Origin: Geosiphon pyriformis
Taxonomy: Eukaryota > Glomeromycota > Glomeromycetes > Archaeosporales > Geosiphonaceae
DNA: 60,502 nt
Reading direction: 5' to 3'
Assembly: GCA_016748015.1 (NCBI GenBank)
Contig: JAAOMT010000529.1
Coordinates: 348,287 to 408,788, forward strand
Program-made: the position numbers and the translations under genes
In this document: positions 1 to 10,789 of the stretch, piece after piece
Layout: every line of letters begins with the position of its first letter
Position numbering within the stretch: position 1 is the first letter of the stretch
The notes under the pieces: model-generated
Told to the model about the DNA's origin: nothing
The model's input: only the letters and a program-made list of their open reading frames with translations
The model's database searches: none

Positions 1-110
1 ACAACAGGAGTGAATATTCTTTTTTATCACTTATGAAACTAATATTATTAATCTCATTCTAAAGTTTAAAAGCTATGACATTTGATCAATATTAGATCTA
101 TTAAAAGTTG

Positions 111-1658
111 TCTAAATAGAATAGATAGTAAAATAAATAAAGTTTAAACAAGAGTATATAATACATTCTAACTTTTTTAACTCTTACTTTCAGGTAAATA
201 TACTAATTCTTTTAAAAGTAAATTAAGATAAAATAAAATTTTAATATATTGTATAACATTTAAATCAATGAATTATTCAATATAAAAATAGATAAACTAA
301 CCTTTAGAAAAATCAACCATCTGTGCAGTTAAAAGACGACCTGTATAAACTGCTCCTGGATGAATGCGCGTTGTTGAGTAATTTGTTGTAGAATCTTTCT
401 TCAACATTTCTCTTACTTATTTATATGATTCTACAAAATCAGAATTCCAAACCTCAAATTCCTTAAACTTCTTTCCAAGTTCAAACGCAGTAGGACGATT
501 CTCAGGATTAACATCCCAACACTTTACAATTATTTCAGCAATAGAAGGTTGAATAAATGGGGAAGTAATTTCAGGTCTAATACCATTTAAAATAGCCATA
601 ATAAGAATATAATTATGAGAAGAATCATGAAAAGGAAGCTTTCCTGTTGCTAATTCCCATAATAACATTCCACATCTATAAATATCACCAGCCAAAGTAA
701 ACTTTTCTCCACTTAAAACTTCGGGTGGAATGTATGAAGTCACTACATATATCTTTTTTTCCTTCGCGTCTTTTTTTGTTGTTATGTCTATTGCTGTTGC
801 TTCATTGTTTACTGGTTGACATAATCCCAGGTCTCCTATTCTTGCTTTATTCCCATGATGAACCATACCAGAATAATTAATTAATTTAAGTCCATTGGCT
901 ATATGACGCGCGATTGATAACTTTCCCAACCAATAAATAGAATGAAAATTTGTTGATAAATATTTTCGGATGTCTCCATGTTCGGCAAACACTATCACAA
1001 TTCCATACTCGAGTGTTTCAGCGTTTTGCGTAATCCCAATATTGAAGAGACATAATAACCTACATACCCACCGTTATTAATAAACATAGCTCTCTGAATA
1101 TTTAACTATCAACACAATATAAGAAAGTAAATAGATAATAGAATAAAGTGAATAAATAATAGGTTAATTAAAAATGAATTTTATATAAATAGTAATAATA
1201 ATAGTTTTTTTTACCTCTTTAAACACTTCTGAGCTGTTCGTTTTTATGATTTTTATTGCTACATCTTCTCTTCTCTATCTTTCATATTCCATTGAGCCAT
1301 GATGTTTTATACCTTCTATATCAATTAATCCATCAATTAGGATTACTTTACAAATTATACCGAACCCTCCTTTAGCAATTTCGTTGATATCCAACAAACT
1401 CTCCCATGGAATCCATTCATAGTAATTCAAATAACCATTATATATTCTATGTTCACCTTCATTATTAGGCGGAATATAGATTGGGTTCTTAATCATTTCA
1501 TAAACTACTTTATTGCCATTTGAAAAGTCGCGGTAAGGTTTTTCAAAAAATATGAACTGGCATGCTCTATAATAAATATTACTATAATTCTTTTTAATAC
1601 ACTCTTGACAAAATTCACATAGGTTGCAATCATGAGTCTCTGAACGTTTTTTTAACAT
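111..1658 (-). pseudogene. Decayed TKL-type kinase gene (copy A)
   Basis: This copy has the exon plan of the intact paralogue at 9146: exon 1 1658-1215, exon 2 1105-302, a 21-nt exon 208-188 and a terminal exon 121-111. At least four lesions are visible. An in-frame TAG at 1277-1275 falls where relatives read a Lys/Arg-rich stretch before VAIK. One G is lost near 1035 (relatives read TTGGGGATTACG), which shifts the frame. About 33 nt are lost near 856, removing HRDLHSGNILQ, so the catalytic loop is gone. A TAA at 419-417 cuts the tail after ESYK. The glycine loop is AKGGFGIICK. The 3' third and the flank to base 1 look almost identical to the reverse complement of 9.8-10.9 kb, so duplication or conversion is recent compared with the rest of the family. 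A functional product is very unlikely. Confidence 0.85.
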
Positions 1659-2100
1659 GGTTTGTTTAGAAAGTAATTTTTTAAAAGTGGACTTAGTATT
1701 TATGTTATTTCTCTGAGTTCACATACTAAAAAAATCTTTAAAAAAAATGTTATACTGAATAGGTTTGAGTAACTTTACAAAGGAAAATGCTAATTGTTCG
1801 TGTTCTAGTTGTTATTGTTATTGTTGTTGTTATTTTTATTGTCGTTTTTATTGTGGTTATTGGAATTATTCGATTAGATAATAAGACAAAAAGACAATTA
1901 TGTTTAAAAGATCTTTTAATAAATGTGTTAAACTTAAATTAAAAACCATTATTACATGGGAAAATTCAAATTGTATATTTCACTCTATGATAAAGCTTTA
2001 AAAAATATATTACTGGTATATATAATACCCAGTTATTTTTTTTTATTTTTACCAAATTAAATATATAAGCAATTTACTAAATTTGAATGTCTTTTTTTAG

Positions 2101-2370
2101 TCTAAACTTTCTAACAACTTAATTACAGTTCTAACGAAAAATAATAGGGGTAATACTGTTATCAGAATTTATCCCGTTTCAAAATTCAGGTCGATATGTA
2201 AATGTCACATTTGTTTACCACTAATTTCAGCAAACCTCCAATTTATTCCCACCGCCACTAATTTTATTTTATCCCTTATTCTAGCCAGAACTTATACCTC
2301 TACCATTAAAAATCCTTGCGGAGAACCAATTGCAATAGGCGCAATTATAAGATATAAAAAAATAAATTAA
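2101..2370 (+). other. ATG-less 90-codon open frame in a GC-richer island
   Basis: After the TAG at 2098-2100, frame 1 stays open for 89 codons to TAA at 2368-2370 with no Met codon. Base and codon composition is clearly richer in C and G than the surroundings. The conceptual product contains CKCHICLP in the middle and NPCGEPIAIGAI near the end. I do not recognise it. It could be an exon of an unseen gene, a fossil of a mobile-element ORF, or chance. A splice acceptor (ttttttttag) sits directly before it, which would suit an internal or last exon, but I cannot find a matching upstream exon. Confidence 0.3.
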
Positions 2371-3489
2371 AATTTGAAATATATTTTTTAACTTAATATG
2401 CTCCTTTAATTAAGCTTTATTTCATTTACTAACAAATCATAGGTTTTGAATAAGATAAAAAATAATAAGTTTTTTAGTGCATAATCAATTTTTATTAAAT
2501 TTTTATCATTTATTTGTCAATACCAATAAGATTAATTGTTATAATTTACTAAATTTAAGTATAACAATTATTTAATATAAATTAAAATGTATAATATTAT
2601 TAATTTATGTTTTTAACTATTATTTTATTTGTTAAATAAAAAATCATTTATAATACTTAATAGATTAAATAAAAATTGTTTTTTTTATTTATCTGGTTGA
2701 ACATGATTCACATAAAATACTATTTTTTTATAAATTTCCCGCGAAATCTAGTCATAATTATTAAAAAAGTTGAAAAACAAAAGTTTTCAATTTCATCATT
2801 TTTTAAAAAATTTTAACATTAAGAAAAATTAATTATTATATTGCGTTTTTGAAAAATTCTCAAAAATTTTTTTAATTACAAAATATAACAAATTTTATAA
2901 ATGAATTTTAAATTTTAAATTTGTAATCTCTAAATAACAAAAATAATAAAAAATGAAAATTAACTTTTATTAAATCACTTTATGAGATTCTCTGAAATTA
3001 AGATATAATAAAATATGGTTATATTTTTTAAAAAATAAAAAATAATAATTAAATGTAATTTTATAAAATTCTTTATTAGAGAACAATTTTAATTTAATTA
3101 ATTATTTTTTTAATAAATATTTTTAATACCTTTGATTAATAGATAAAACTGGGGTTAAAATAAATAGGCTAAATTTTTAGAAATTTGAAACTAAACAATA
3201 AAAACTTAATAGGTTTTATAAATCTTCATGATAATAATTTTTAAATAAAGACTTCAAATTGAAAGTTATAGCTAATTCGAAATATTAATTTAAAAATAGG
3301 TTTTGAAATTTATTAAACTGAGAGTATTATTTTATATTAAAGAATGTATGTTAAATTTTAATCAAATTTAAAATTTTATGATTATTGGATATTTGTTCTG
3401 ATAAACGACAAAATTAAGAATTTATAAATAAAGAATTAATTCGTTTAATAAATATCTTAATCGAATATAGAGAAAATCAGACAAAAAAA

Positions 3490-3951
3490 TTTAAAGCGGT
3501 CTTTAATAAACTTTTCTGCTTTAGTATTAGGCAAACTAAAATAATAAAATTTGTTTTTTGTATCCCTATATTGATTTTATTTAGACTCTTAATATGTAAG
3601 TGATAGCTTATTTAATTTTCATGGTTCACCCGAGCCCTAAATCATTTATTAGTATTATTGTTGTTGTTACTATTGTTCCAAAAATAAATTGAAATACTTG
3701 TTTAGGAAACATAACATAGAGACTTGTTTGGCGTTTTTCTGTATTATAGCTACTAAATTTATTTATAGATAAAATTTGTGAATGAATAGTACTTTGATGA
3801 ATATGATTTGTTATCATAGAGAAACAGTATAAATAGGGACTCCGCGTTTAAATAATTACTTTCTAAACGCACTATTAATAGAAGCTTTACAAAAGCCCTC
3901 AAGAATTATAACCTATTCATATTTTATACATTATCCACAATTATACACATT
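3490..3951 (+). promoter_or_regulatory. Conserved 5' flank of kinase copy B
   Basis: Segments here recur upstream of other copies. Examples are a TTAATAAACTTTTCTG block (about 3503; related block at about 8797), a TTG/TTA-rich stretch (about 3650), and the box TAACCTATTC at 3909-3918, 43 nt before the ATG. The same box, TAAC(C/T)TATTC, lies 24-50 nt before the ATG in the copies at 9146, 15197, 15633 and 51761. A promoter role is inferred from conservation and position only. Confidence 0.45.
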
Positions 3952-5582
3952 ATGGAAAACAAAGAAATTAAAAGAACTCGTCCAAATGCTCATGATTGCA
4001 ACCTGTGCAAAGAATGTCAAGAGTCTATTAAACACAATAAGAATAATTATTGTAGAGCATGCTGGTTCATATTTTTTGAAAAACATTATCGCGACTTTTC
4101 AAGCGGCAATAACGAAGTTGATGAAATAATTAAAAATCCAATCTATATTCCACCAAAGAGTAATAGTATTTTTGATGGTGGTAGTTTGAATTATTATGAA
4201 TGGATTCCATGGGAGCATTTGTCAAATATTGCGGAAATTTCCAGAGGAGGATTCAGTATAATTTATAAAGCAACCCTAATTGATGGATTAGTTGATGAAA
4301 AGAGTATAAAACATCACGGTTCAATGGAATGTACAAGGGCAAAAACTAATATCTTTAGAGAAAAGATTAATGAAGTAGCAATAAAAATTATAAAGAACAG
4401 CTCAGAAGTGTTTAAAGAGGTAAATAAACTTTTATTATTAATTCATATTTACTTATTATCTATTTACTTAATTTATCTTTTTTTTTTCACACTGTGTTGA
4501 TAGTTAAATATTCAAAGAGCTATGTTTATTAAGAATGGTGATAAATACATCAATAATATCTCTTCAATGTATGGAATTACGCAAAACGCTGAAACACTCG
4601 AGTATGGAATTGTGATGGAGTTTGCCGAACATATTTATCAACAAACTTTCATTCTGTGAGTTGGTTAGAAAAGTTATCGATCGCGCGTCATATAGCCAAT
4701 GGACTTAAATCGATTCATTCTTCTGATATGGTTCATTGTGACCTACACTCGGGCAACATCCTACAATTAAATGATGGGGATGTAAATATTGGAGACCTCG
4801 GATTATGTCGACAAGTAAACAATGAAGCAACAACAACAATAGATACAACAACAGGAAAAGCAACAAAGGAAAAAAAGATATATGGAGTGATACCATACAT
4901 TCCACCAGAAGTTTTAATAGGAGAAAAGTTTACTTCGGCTGGTGATATTTATAGTTTTGCCATGTTATTATGGGAATTAGCAACGGGAAAGCCTCCATTT
5001 CATGATCGTTCTCATGACCACCTTCTTATAATGGATATTTTGAATGGGGCTAGACCTAAGATTACCTCCCCACTTATTCCACCATGTATTGCCGAAATTA
5101 TTGTAAAGTGTTGGGATGTTAATCCTAAGAATCGTCCTGCTGCCAAACAAGTTAACGAGGCGTTGTGGGAACTTGGAGAGATCTATTGGAATTCTACAGA
5201 AAAGTCTAAACAGTTTTTAGAATCAGAGATATACGTGTTTGAAATGTTAATGAACGACTCTACAACAACAACAAACCCAACGCATATTCATCCAGGAGCA
5301 GTTTATACAAGTCGTCTTTTAACTGCACAGATGGTTGATTTTTCTAAAGGTTAGTTTATTTAATTTTAAATAATTCATTAATTTAATATTATATATTGAA
5401 ATTTATATTAATTTACTTTCCTTTACTTTTTAAAAGGATTAGTCTATTTGCCTGATGGTAATAAAAATTTTTACAATATCTAATTTATATATATGCAATT
5501 TTCTAATGCTTATTTATTTTGCTGTATATAATAATTAGCCGACTCTTACGCCCGATTCAATAAAAATATGATTTATACTTGA
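3952..5582 (+). pseudogene. TKL-type kinase pseudogene (copy B), frameshifted
   Basis: Exon 1 3952-4419 is intact: MENKEI start, Cys-rich module (HDCNLCKECQ, NYCRAC), then the kinase N-lobe with a changed glycine loop (RGGFSII) and VAIK. Intron 1 ends in gatag and exon 2 starts at 4504. Near 4632 a 16-nt deletion relative to relatives (after GAACAT) shifts the frame and gives a TGA soon after. Downstream the C-lobe stays open in another frame (4656-5349), but its catalytic loop reads HCDLHSGN instead of HRD. Terminal exons 5437-5457 and 5539-5582 can still be recognised and would end PDADSYARFN... With the N- and C-lobes out of frame and HRD altered, I call a pseudogene. A truncated N-terminal product or re-initiation at the downstream Met cannot be excluded. 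Confidence 0.75.
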
Positions 5583-6717
5583 TTTTAATTTGAAAAAGCC
5601 AGGTTAAATGAATTTATAGATAATTTTAAATATGGTATATCTAAATATATTTTAAATATGTTGAGCATATAATAAAATTATAAGTAAATTTCAATTGTTA
5701 TCTCATTGATTTAGTAATTGCTTGAAATATGATTTTGTTTTAAATAAAAATTTAATTGAAAAATTGTTTAAATGGCTCAATTAGTTTAAATTTTAATGTT
5801 TAAATTAATAACAACTGTTATTGTAAAATAAAATTAATTTTAAATTGTTTAATTTATATTGAAAAAAAAAATAGATTTTATAAATAAATAAATAAAGAAA
5901 ATTCCATTCGTTTTGTTAATTTTAAATCATCAGTCTTCGCAGAAACTACCGGATTTCAGATGTTTATTATTTTAGCCGCCCACACAAGCTTCCCGCAAAC
6001 GTTATTTTATAGTTTAAAATTTTATAAGATTACTAATTTTTATTAAAGTTTCTTAATTTATATAAGAATAACGATATGTTTACATTTTAAAAAATGTAAA
6101 ATAAACAAACAAACAAACAAACAGACATGATAAATTGCAGAATCAATTTTTTTGAAAAATTCAAATGATTTTTTTTTATATCTTAATGAGTAACCAACCA
6201 CATTTCAAATTAATTATCTGTTTGACTAATATATTGATACCTTATTTTTATTAATAAAATTTGCATAGAAATGATTTTAATAATTTTTATCAGAAATAAA
6301 AATAAAAACTTGATGAGCTTTTCATTTTAATTTTTAAAGCTCAATAAGTTTTCTAATCTAAAATTTTCTTTTAATTTTAATATTAAATATTTGTAAAAAA
6401 AATATATAATAAATCAAATAATGATTAATTTTAAATTATTTTTATTATAGTTTTATAATAGCTATAATAAATAGTAAATAATTGCACATAAATTTGACAT
6501 TTTTAACTATTTACATTCACTAATTTTGTTGAAAAGTAAAATCAAAATTATTATATTAAAAAAAATCATTTGATATTTTACTTTTTTGCAAGCTTGAAAA
6601 ACGACTTGATATACTGCACCTAGACCATTATTATTCCGTAGGTTTTTAACGTTTTTTCTACGTGGTTTTCTTATTATTTAAGGGGTAAACTGTCAGTTTT
6701 AGACTTTTTCATTAAAC
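5583..6717. other. AT-rich intergenic spacer
   Basis: No gene seen. It holds an (AAAC)n tract at about 6102-6121 and a short inverted repeat around 6075-6096 (TTTACATTTT / AAAATGTAAA). A small GC-richer islet lies at 5930-6005. Confidence 0.5.
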
Positions 6718-6945
6718 ATCGCAGCATTAAGACGATTCAATAAATTGAGATTTCAACACTTTTCAATGAGCTTAGCAATATCAGGTGGAATAAGAGAGGA
6801 GATTATTTAGTTTTTTTTTTATCATGAGGATAGCATTATAAGAATAATTATCAAAAAAAGGCCAATTTTCATAATAACACGCTAAACTATAAATTTCATT
6901 GGCTATTGTGAACCTTTTTCCTCTTAAAACCTATATTGAATCATC
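6718..6945 (-). pseudogene. Kinase C-lobe relic
   Basis: Read on the minus strand, the segment matches the family C-lobe in order: a VLRGKRFT-like stretch (relatives VLRGEKFT), an EIYS stretch, degenerate LLWEL, then the region of the CW-NPxNRP motif. It has many substitutions, indels and stops. It is far more diverged than copies A-F. The relic and its flank to about 7600 resemble 49925-50580, so both probably come from one older duplication. Confidence 0.6.
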
Positions 6946-8431
6946 CCAAATATATTTTTACCCTTTTTATTATCGAGTTTTTAAGTTGACTCAATCCAAG
7001 ATTTCAAATTATTGGATAAATTATGCATGAAATATTTAGCCTATATGCAATACTAAATGTTATTGCATTTTATGAGACAAAAGAATAGAATAAATATTTG
7101 GTATAATTCATTTTATACAGAGCTATAGGCTATGTCTTCAACTTAAGCTCTTTAAAAATTTATTTATGATAATTATAAAAATTAACGTAATAAATAAGTT
7201 TTGAACTTTGGTAAACATTCTTAAAGAGTTTATCACTATTTGCAATGATAGATTCAAAAATTCTATAGCAACCTAATCTTTAATATATATATATATTTTC
7301 CAGGAGGTGTATAGTATCTGAATAAAGATTATATAAATTAGATTTTGGGATTGTTTTAAAAGTCTTTTATTCTAAACTTTGTTAAAGAAATCATCACTCA
7401 CTCAAATCTCTAACTCAAAATAATATATATAAACTTTGAAAGGATTTCACAATGAGTCGCAGATGGTATCATTAATTAGTATCCATACAAAAGTATTAAT
7501 GATTGAAATAACAATGAGTAACTATATTCTTATTATATTCTTGCTATTTTTAATATAAAACAAGAATTAAAGTTGAAACCTTAATTAGCGATACAAAAGA
7601 CAATATTAAGTAATTCAAGTAATCATAATTTAAAAACTTTTTCCAAATGAATTGACAATTAATTAAATTTAATATCTAGCGTATGTTTATTGATCGTAAA
7701 ACAATATTATAAAGAAAATAAAAACAGCAAACAAAAAAAAATCATATAAAATTAAAATTTTAAAAATATATTGTTAATATAAAATTTTATTCAAATTCAT
7801 CATTAAGAAAAAGTTAATAAAATTATATTAAAATTTTAATTTATAAATAATTTATTTATTTATTTAAAATTTTTTTTAGAAATATTAAGATTTTATTAAA
7901 ATATTTTTATAAATACTATTTCATTTTCAATCTTTCAAAATCAAATTTAAATTGAATTTATTAATCAAATCATATTATATACGAATATAATATGATTTTG
8001 AAAAAGCACTAAATAATTTACATTAATATTTTGTAGATGTTTTTATTTAGAAAAAAATTATTTGAATCAAAATAAATAATATTTTTAAACGTCAACAATA
8101 TATTAGTTTTATTAAATTTATAATGAAACAAAAATATTTTTTTATTTTATTTTATATGAATAAATTTTTTATAAAATTTACTAATATAATTAAGATCTTT
8201 TAATTTACCATAATTTTATAATTATTTTGAAAAGTATATTTTTTAAAATATTAATACTTGAATTAATAAAATTAAAACAATAACTTTTTAAATAGATAAT
8301 CTCAACTGAAACATTATACATTGTTTTATCAAATGATTGTGTAATTCCCAAAGAATAGTTAAAACTTTAGTTTTATTATTATCTCTTAGTTCTAAAGATG
8401 ATAAATTATGACCAATTTGATAATTTTTTGG
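6946..8431. other. AT-rich spacer with old duplicated flank
   Basis: Positions 7390-7610 share an ordered series of short matches with 50455-50580 (ATCACTCA...CTCTAACT, GATTTCAC, TATTAATG.TTGAAATAA, a TTAAT.(A/T)GCGAT end), so the duplicated block extends past the kinase relic. From 7700 on the sequence is nearly pure A/T with no gene signal. A short (AT)n run lies at about 7280. Confidence 0.5.
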
Positions 8432-8695
8432 TTCAGCGAGGCGTTGACTTCGGGAAAGGGTGCTGATGTGGCTTCAGCTACGATCTTTTGGTTGCCCAAC
8501 TCTAAGTTGAGGACTGAGTACGAGAGAAGAGAGGTCCGATTGTGTCGGACCTTGGGATTTCTCTGAATCTATCTGTATAGTGTAGCCTTGACTGGCTCGA
8601 GTGGCTGGTCACATTCTAAATTGCGCCTAATTTGTAGGCTGTGTACGTTTAAGTAGCGGTTGGGCCACACTCGTGAACGTATAATGATAATAAAA
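8432..8695 (+). mobile_element. GC-rich element with hairpin and A/T-rich tail, probable truncated retroelement
   Basis: A sharply bounded island of balanced base composition sits in very AT-rich DNA. It begins GGTTCAGCGAGGCG and ends in an ATAATGATAATAAAA tail. Inside, 8532-8552 forms a perfect 8-bp hairpin (AGGTCCGA, TTGTG loop, TCGGACCT). There is no long ORF and no terminal repeat. The simple A/T-rich 3' tail suggests the 3' end of a 5'-truncated non-LTR element or a SINE on the plus strand. Class and boundaries are inference. Confidence 0.45.
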
Positions 8696-8739
8696 TTTCA
8701 TAAGAACAAAGATTCTTCATGATCCGAAAGTTTACTGTT

Positions 8740-9145
8740 AAAGCATTCGAAGTTAATTTAAAGAGAAACCGAGAGCTAACAAATAAAAGTGACCATTAAT
8801 AAAACTTTTCTGTTTTAGTGCTAAAAAAACCACAATAACGATAAAATTAAAATTAAATTTATAATTTCAAAATTGGTTTAATATTTAGAAAAGTCTTAAC
8901 ACAGTATCCAAGTAATTTTATGTTCCACACGAACCCTAATTTGATTTATTGTTATTGTTCTACAAAGAAATTGAACTGGTCATTTAACAATGAGACAATC
9001 AGAAACTCTTTAGTATTTTGTCTACTATTGCAAACCTATTTGTTATAGTGTGCAAACGTAAAAGAAACAATATCAAATAAAGCTTTAAAGAAACCTCAAG
9101 AATAATAACTTATTCCCTTTTTATCATTTGGCCTTTATTCACACG
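8740..9145 (+). promoter_or_regulatory. Conserved 5' flank of kinase copy C
   Basis: This shares blocks with the flanks of the copies at 3952, 15633 and 51761: TTAATAAAACTTTTCTG (about 8797), TTTGTTATAGTGTGC (about 9038), TATCAAATAAA (about 9071), and the box TAACTTATTC at 9106-9115, 40 nt before the ATG. A TTG reading frame upstream adds six residues, but the first ATG is at 9146. Confidence 0.45.
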
Positions 9146-10789
9146 ATGGAAAACAAAGAAATTAAAAGAACTCTTCCAGTGACTCATGATTGCAATTTGT
9201 GTGAAAAATGTCAAGAGAGTATTCGAGATGGATGGAATAAGTGTAATGCATGCAAATTCATATTTTTAAAAAAACTTTATAAAGACTTTTCAAGCGGCAA
9301 TAAAGAAGTGGATGAAATAATTAAGAATCCAATCTATATTCCACCTAAGAGTAATAATAAATTTGGTAGTGGTAAAGTTAATTACTATGAATGGATTCCA
9401 TGGGAGGGTTTGTCGAATATCAAGGAAATTGCTAAAGGAGGGTTCGGTATAATCTATAAAGCAACCTTAATTGATGGATTAATTGATGTAGAAAGTATAA
9501 AACATCATAGTTCAATGGAATATAAAAGAGGAAGAACTAATAACTTTGAAGAAAAGATTGATGAAGTAGCAATAAAAATTATCCCAACCAACAGTTCAGA
9601 AGTGTTTAAAGAGGTAAACAAAGTATTATTATTTATATTTAGTTCACATTTAATTATTTCATATTTTACCTATTATTTATTTACTGTATATTAACGTCTA
9701 TTATTTATTCTATTATCTATTTATTAATTTATGATTTTTTATACTCTATTGATAGTTAAATATTCAAAGAGCTATGTTTATTAATAATGATGAACGCTTA
9801 TGTCGTATCTCTCGAATCTATGGGATTACGCAAAACGCTGAAACACTCGAGTATGGAATTGTGATGGAGTTGGCTAAACATGGAGATATGAGAAAATTTT
9901 TATCAACAAATTTTCATTTTATGAATTGGCGTGATAAGTTAATGATCGCGTTTCGTATAGCTGAAGGACTTGAATCAATTCATTTTTCTGGTATGGTTCA
10001 TCGTGATCTACACTCGGGCAACATCCTACAACTAACTAATAAATATATAAATATTGGAGACCTCGGATTATGTCAATCTATAAACAATGAAGCAACAACA
10101 ACAACAACAACAGAGAGAGCAACAGAAAAGAAAAAGATATATGGAGTGATTCCATACATTCCACCAGAAGTTTTAAGAGGAGAAAATTTTACTTTGGCTG
10201 GTGATATTTATAGTTGTGGAATGTTATTATGGGAATTAGCAACAGGAAAGCCTCCTTTTCATGATCGTTCTCATGACTACCTTCTTATAATGGATATTTT
10301 AAATGGTATTAGACCTGAAATTACTTCCCCATTTATTCAACCTTCTATTGCTGAAATAATTGTAAAGTGTTGGGATGTTAATCCTGAGAATCGTCCTACT
10401 GCGTTTGAACTTGGAAAGAAGTTTGAGGAATTTGAGGTTTGGAATTCCGAGTTTGTAGAATCAGATAAATACATAAGAGAAATGTTGAAGAAAGACTCTA
10501 CAACAAATTACTCAACAACGCGCATTCATCCAGGAGCAGTTTATACAAGTCGTCTTTTAACTGCACAGATGGTTGATTTTTCTAAAGGTTAGTTTATCTA
10601 TTTTTTGTATTGAATAATTCATTGATTTAAATGTTATACAATATATTAAAATTTTATTTTATCTTAATTTACTTTTAAAAGAATTAGTATATTTACCTGA
10701 AAGTAAGAGTTAAAAAAGTTAGAATGTATTATATACTCTTGTTTAAACTTTATTTATTTTACTATCTATTCTATTTAGACAACTTTTAA
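9146..10789 (+). CDS. Zinc-ribbon-like/TKL protein kinase (copy C), intact
   Basis: Predicted 443 aa in four exons: 9146-9613, 9756-10587, 10682-10702 and 10779-10789. Phases agree at each junction and match paralogues. Residues 14-36 hold H-x-C-x2-C-x2-C...C-x2-C, a likely metal-binding module. The kinase domain follows: glycine loop AKGGFGIIYK (about 96-105), VAIK Lys144, HRDLHSGN (catalytic Asp near 240), DLG (Asp near 258), PPE in place of APE, and CWDVNPENRP. All catalytic residues are present, so a Ser/Thr or dual-specificity TKL-like kinase is likely; substrate unknown. The activation segment carries a Thr run encoded by (ACA)n. The ATG at 9146 is chosen because MENKEI is shared by relatives. 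Reading on past exon 2 gives a false stop (GGTTAG), which is the donor AAAG|gttagt; the spliced end is KELVYLPENNF. Confidence 0.85.

Larger units (their letters stand above)
1659..3951. other. AT-rich spacer between kinase copies A and B
   Basis: This spacer lies between two kinase pseudogenes that point away from each other. Positions 1790-1870 are rich in TTG/TTA triplets and resemble the triplet-rich stretches upstream of other copies (about 3650 and 51460). A GC-richer island at 2101-2370 is listed separately. The rest is A/T homopolymer-rich with no coding signal I can support. From about 3490 it becomes the conserved 5' flank of copy B. Confidence 0.6.

Noticed and set aside
5930-6005. 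Islet reading SVFAETTGFQMF, faintly like mitochondrial cox3 (possible NUMT)
   Set aside because: The resemblance covers only a few residues and ends at once; not enough to call a mitochondrial insert.
9128-9145. Upstream in-frame TTG starts for the kinases (also 15585, 51743) and the two-TM proteins (57393, 56659)
   Set aside because: These open at TTG, not ATG. The genome is eukaryotic, and the first ATG coincides with the conserved MENKEI (or paralogue-matched) start.
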